DNA from: WHTK01 sp965197795
GTDB taxonomy: Bacteria > Chloroflexota > Dehalococcoidia > DSTF01 > WHTK01
Assembly: GCA_965197795.1 (NCBI GenBank)
Contig: OZ240228.1
Location: 1,612,001 to 1,676,000, forward strand
Direction: 5' to 3'
Length of the DNA: 64,000 nucleotides
The position numbers were made by a program, and so were the translations under genes. A model generated the notes under the pieces. That model was not told the origin of the DNA. It saw nothing but the letters and a program-made list of their open reading frames with translations, and made no database searches. Positions within the stretch are counted from its first letter, which is position 1. Every line of letters starts with the position of its first letter. Shown here in pieces: positions 61,669-64,000 of this stretch.

Positions 61669-62490
61669 ATGCCTCTGGCGCCGATCAACGGCATCAACCT
61701 GTACTACGAAGTGCACGGCTCCGGCCCGCACGTCCTCTTCGCGCACGGCCAGGGCGGTAACCACCTCTCCTGGTGGCGCCAGGTTCCTGCCTTCGCCGAG
61801 CACTACACCTGCATCACCTACGACGCTCGCGCCTTCGGCCTCAGCTACGACATCGATAAGCGCGGCCGCCGCGCCTTCGGCAAAGACGCAATCGCCTTGC
61901 TCGACCACCTCGGCATCGAGGACGTACGCGTCGTCGCCCACTCGATGGGCGGCCGGCCGGCCACCGCGCTGGCCACACGCGACCCGAAGAACCGCGTCCG
62001 CGCCCTCATTCTCTCTGGCACCACCGGGGCGGTCGCCGACGCCGATGTGCGCCGGCGCCGTGACGAGGCGGAAGCCGCCCGCGACGGCAAGGGCCTCGGC
62101 GCCTTCTCCGTCTACCCGCCCTACAAGGACCGCGACCCCGACGGCTACTTTCTGCTGCGTCAGATCTCGCGCCTCAACCCGCCTCGTCCCGGGGACTTCC
62201 TCGGCGCTCCCAACCCGCCTCCGCCGCAACCGAGCGACCCGCCGCGCATCCCCATGCATCAGCGCCTGCACGCCATCGGCGTCCCCGTCCTGTACGTAGT
62301 TGGCGAGCACGACATGATCACGCCCGCCGACCTGATCGCCATGTGCCACAGACTGCTGCCCGGCCAGGCGCGCTACCACGTCGCGCGCGACAGCGGTCAT
62401 TCCGTCTATTGGGAGAAGCCGGACGAGTTCAACCGCGTCGTCCTCGACTTCCTCCGCGACGTGGACGGGCTCAGCGCCTCACCAAAGTGA
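61669..62490 (+). CDS. Alpha/beta hydrolase
   Basis: 273 residues with the oxyanion-region FAHGQGGNHLSWW, the nucleophile elbow VAHSMGGRPAT (Ser), the acid in GEHDMITP and the catalytic His in DSGHSVYWEKP. Ester, epoxide or C-C bond hydrolase. TAGACT ends 6 bases before ATG 61669 (leaderless). Overlaps the following gene by 4 bases. Confidence 0.88.
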   Translation: MPLAPINGINLYYEVHGSGPHVLFAHGQGGNHLSWWRQVPAFAEHYTCITYDARAFGLSYDIDKRGRRAFGKDAIALLDHLGIEDVRVVAHSMGGRPATALATRDPKNRVRALILSGTTGAVADADVRRRRDEAEAARDGKGLGAFSVYPPYKDRDPDGYFLLRQISRLNPPRPGDFLGAPNPPPPQPSDPPRIPMHQRLHAIGVPVLYVVGEHDMITPADLIAMCHRLLPGQARYHVARDSGHSVYWEKPDEFNRVVLDFLRDVDGLSASPK

Positions 62491-63108
62491 GCGCCGCCGT
62501 GACCACCGAGCTGGCTCGGACCGTGCCCGAGCTTCTCGAAGCCCATCCGGCCGTGCACAACATCCGGCTTGTGGGTTCGCGAGCCGACGGCAAGCCCGGG
62601 CCGCTGTCAGACTGGGATTTCGCCATCGATTGCGACAGCGGCGGCGCTGTCGCAATCGACTTACCGCTGCTTCTGGCGGCGCTCAAGCCGCTCGCGTTCG
62701 TGCCCGATCCACTCGCGTGCCATGTCGTGGTCGCTGTGATTCTGCCTGGCGCCATAAAGCTCGACCTCCTCTTCGAGGACGCGCACGAGATCGAGGCAGC
62801 CTGGTACGCGTCAGCCGAGACGCTCCCAGCAATAGATCGGCACTTCTGGGACTGGACCCTTTGGCTCGGCGGCAAGCAGCTAAGGGGCCAGCTTGAGCTG
62901 GTGAGTAGCCACCTCTCCACGCTCTCCGTGCATCTCCTCCAGCCCCTCGGCGTCGAAACGAAGCCAAGAACCCTGGGCAAGCGTCAGCCTTTATATGCAG
63001 GCCCGCGAGGAATGGAGCCGGCGCCTTCCTTTGACGATTCCGACCGAGCTGGGCGCTGTTGTTCAGAAGGCTTTGATTCAGCACGGAATCATACAGCCCG
63101 CTGGCTAG
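62487..63108 (+). pseudogene. Nucleotidyltransferase-fold protein, frameshifted near 62982
   Basis: GTG 62487 overlaps the hydrolase stop. The motif VGSRADGKPGPLSDWDF gives the G-S ... D-x-D nucleotidyltransferase metal site. After ... LLQPLGVETKPRTLGK the frame shifts by one base near 62982; the natural end (SLYMQAREEWSRRLPLTIPT ... ) stops at 63108. About 207 residues, kanamycin-nucleotidyltransferase-like. Target (drug, tRNA or protein) unknown. Confidence 0.75.
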
Positions 63109-63602
63109 ATCCGGCGCACCATCCGCACCGACTCCTCTTGCACGCGCTCCTGCGTCCCGTCGTCCTCGAAGCGCCACCACGCGTTGGTGAATGACTCGCC
63201 CACCCGCCGGTAGCCCAACCGGTGGTACAGGCGTCGCGCCGGGTTATCGATACGCACTTCCAGATACACCCGGCGCTGGGCCCGGCGGCGCGCTTCGTCC
63301 TCAACCCACCGCACGATCTCGGCCCCAACGCCCTGGTTTCGCGCCGCCTCCGCCACCTCCAGCGCGAACAGGTGCACGCCGCGCACCGGCCGCATCGACT
63401 CTGCGATGCTTACAGTGCCCACGACCTCACCGTCTCGCTCCGCCGCCAGCAGTTGGCGATAGCCCAGGCCCTGCTCCCGCCAGCGGTTCGCTAGCTGTGC
63501 CGCACTCGTCTCCGGGATCACCCGCGCCAGCGCCTCGATCTCGTGCAGCCGCATCGGCCGTATTCGCATCGAGTTTTCCGTCTCGATAGCCACGGGCGCC
63601 AT
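63105..63602 (-). CDS. GNAT family N-acetyltransferase
   Basis: About 165 residues: IRPMRLHEIEALARVI start, acetyl-CoA loop RNQGVGAEIVRWVE and the C-terminal NPARRLYHRLGYRRVGESF, the pattern of RimI-type acetyltransferases. ATG 63602 is used; ATG 63569 is just as good. Overlaps by a few bases the converging nucleotidyltransferase gene. Intact. The substrate may be protein N-termini, by family. Confidence 0.85.
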   Translation of the reverse strand: MAPVAIETENSMRIRPMRLHEIEALARVIPETSAAQLANRWREQGLGYRQLLAAERDGEVVGTVSIAESMRPVRGVHLFALEVAEAARNQGVGAEIVRWVEDEARRRAQRRVYLEVRIDNPARRLYHRLGYRRVGESFTNAWWRFEDDGTQERVQEESVRMVRRI

Positions 63603-63666
63603 GATAACCCGCTTACTGACGCGCACCGATCGAGATAGGAAACTAGGAGTACCGGGGCCGCAATCG

Positions 63667-63690
63667 CATCCTGAGCCTGGTCGAAGGACC
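63667..63690 (+). repeat. CCTGAGCCTGGTCGAAGG repeat
   Basis: GCATCCTGAGCCTGGTCGAAGGACC matches the arms of the 31.0-kb palindromic element and the copy inside the portal gene at 45249-45268. Cited in full only once, in parts: CCTGAGCCTG and TCGAAGG. Confidence 0.6.
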
Positions 63691-63883
63691 AAGCGCGGAA
63701 AATCAGAGGGGTGTCCCTCCAGGTTCAAGGTTCAATAGATGGCGGAGAGCACACCTGACCAGCGGAAGGGCGCAGGCCCGTCTCGAGCAACGTCGAAGGG
63801 ACGCGCAGCCCTCAGTGCGTCAATACACTCAGACAGCGTCCCGTAGGCATGCGCGGCAGCCTCATGCCGTCATGCAATGACCG

Positions 63884-64000
63884 TCACGCAGTGACCCAGT
63901 AACCTGGCTCCGCCGGGAACACCGGTACGCAGCGCGTCGCCTCCGTCGGCCCGTCCAGCGCCACCTCCGCCGCTGCGCGCCACACCGCGTAGTGCGGCAT
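63884..64000 (-). CDS. Hypothetical protein fragment at right edge
   Basis: A minus-strand frame begins with ATG at the very last bases (64000) and ends at 63884, giving 38 residues (start MPHYAVWRAAAEVALDG). It may be complete or the C-terminal end of a gene entering from the right. No family recognised; low confidence. Confidence 0.35.
   Translation of the reverse strand: MPHYAVWRAAAEVALDGPTEATRCVPVFPAEPGYWVTA

Overview
The window is about 64 kb of GC-rich bacterial chromosome with no rRNA, tRNA or CRISPR array that I can recognise. Gene content suggests Chloroflexota, probably a non-dehalogenating Dehalococcoidia/SAR202-like lineage. The basis is an archaeal-type translin, a lone CIRCE-controlled groEL, a membrane pyrophosphatase, lipB-lipA-lpd, crotonyl-CoA carboxylase/reductase, and Rieske oxygenase, VOC and amidohydrolase genes together. 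This is inference from gene content; no phylogeny was run.

Layout. 0-14 kb is an accessory catabolic/stress region: NHL lipoprotein, MFS exporter, Rieske ferredoxin and ring-hydroxylating oxygenase, VOC proteins, HD protein, amidohydrolase, LiaF-like protein, an AhpD-like gene plus aspartate dehydrogenase, SDR, RidA, DUF1059, CDGSH and SnoaL proteins. 14-35.5 kb is mostly housekeeping: groEL, ROK kinase, lemA-htpX-nth, rny-ymdB-PHP, yjbQ, MidA-like methyltransferase, IscU-like scaffold, HD-GYP, hppA, translin, yraN-rnhB and ftsH. 35.6-44.4 kb holds dispersed repeats, two GNATs, a winged-helix regulator, uvrA-hicA-hicB, VOC, an acyl-CoA ligase and a membrane protein. 44.4-48.7 kb is a compact minus-strand phage packaging remnant (membrane protein, small proteins, TerL, HTH, portal) without capsid or tail genes. 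49-54.9 kb has a prenyl synthase, a GGDEF operon with an acidic repeat protein, and ccr. 55-64 kb has a kinase-like protein, amidase, HAD, OsmC, lipB-lipA-lpd, a hydrolase, a nucleotidyltransferase and a GNAT.

Three things stand out. First, the AhpD/CMD-family gene at 9754-10659 is interrupted by an in-frame TGA exactly at the second cysteine of its CxxC motif, and a SECIS-like hairpin with a GG-starting loop follows at the right distance. It is probably a selenoprotein, co-transcribed with an aspartate dehydrogenase. Second, about twenty genes carry single-base frameshifts, a large internal deletion, or small tandem duplications (20 bp and 137 bp), while the long conserved housekeeping genes are all intact. 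That pattern favours real gene decay over random sequencing error, although error remains possible. Third, about a dozen genes have a TANNNT -10 box only 6-9 nt before the start codon and no ribosome binding site, implying widespread leaderless transcription. A dispersed GC-rich repeat also seems to donate -35 boxes or a start codon to downstream genes.

Frameshifted genes are given as single features spanning the inferred ancestral gene, with the approximate break position in the text.
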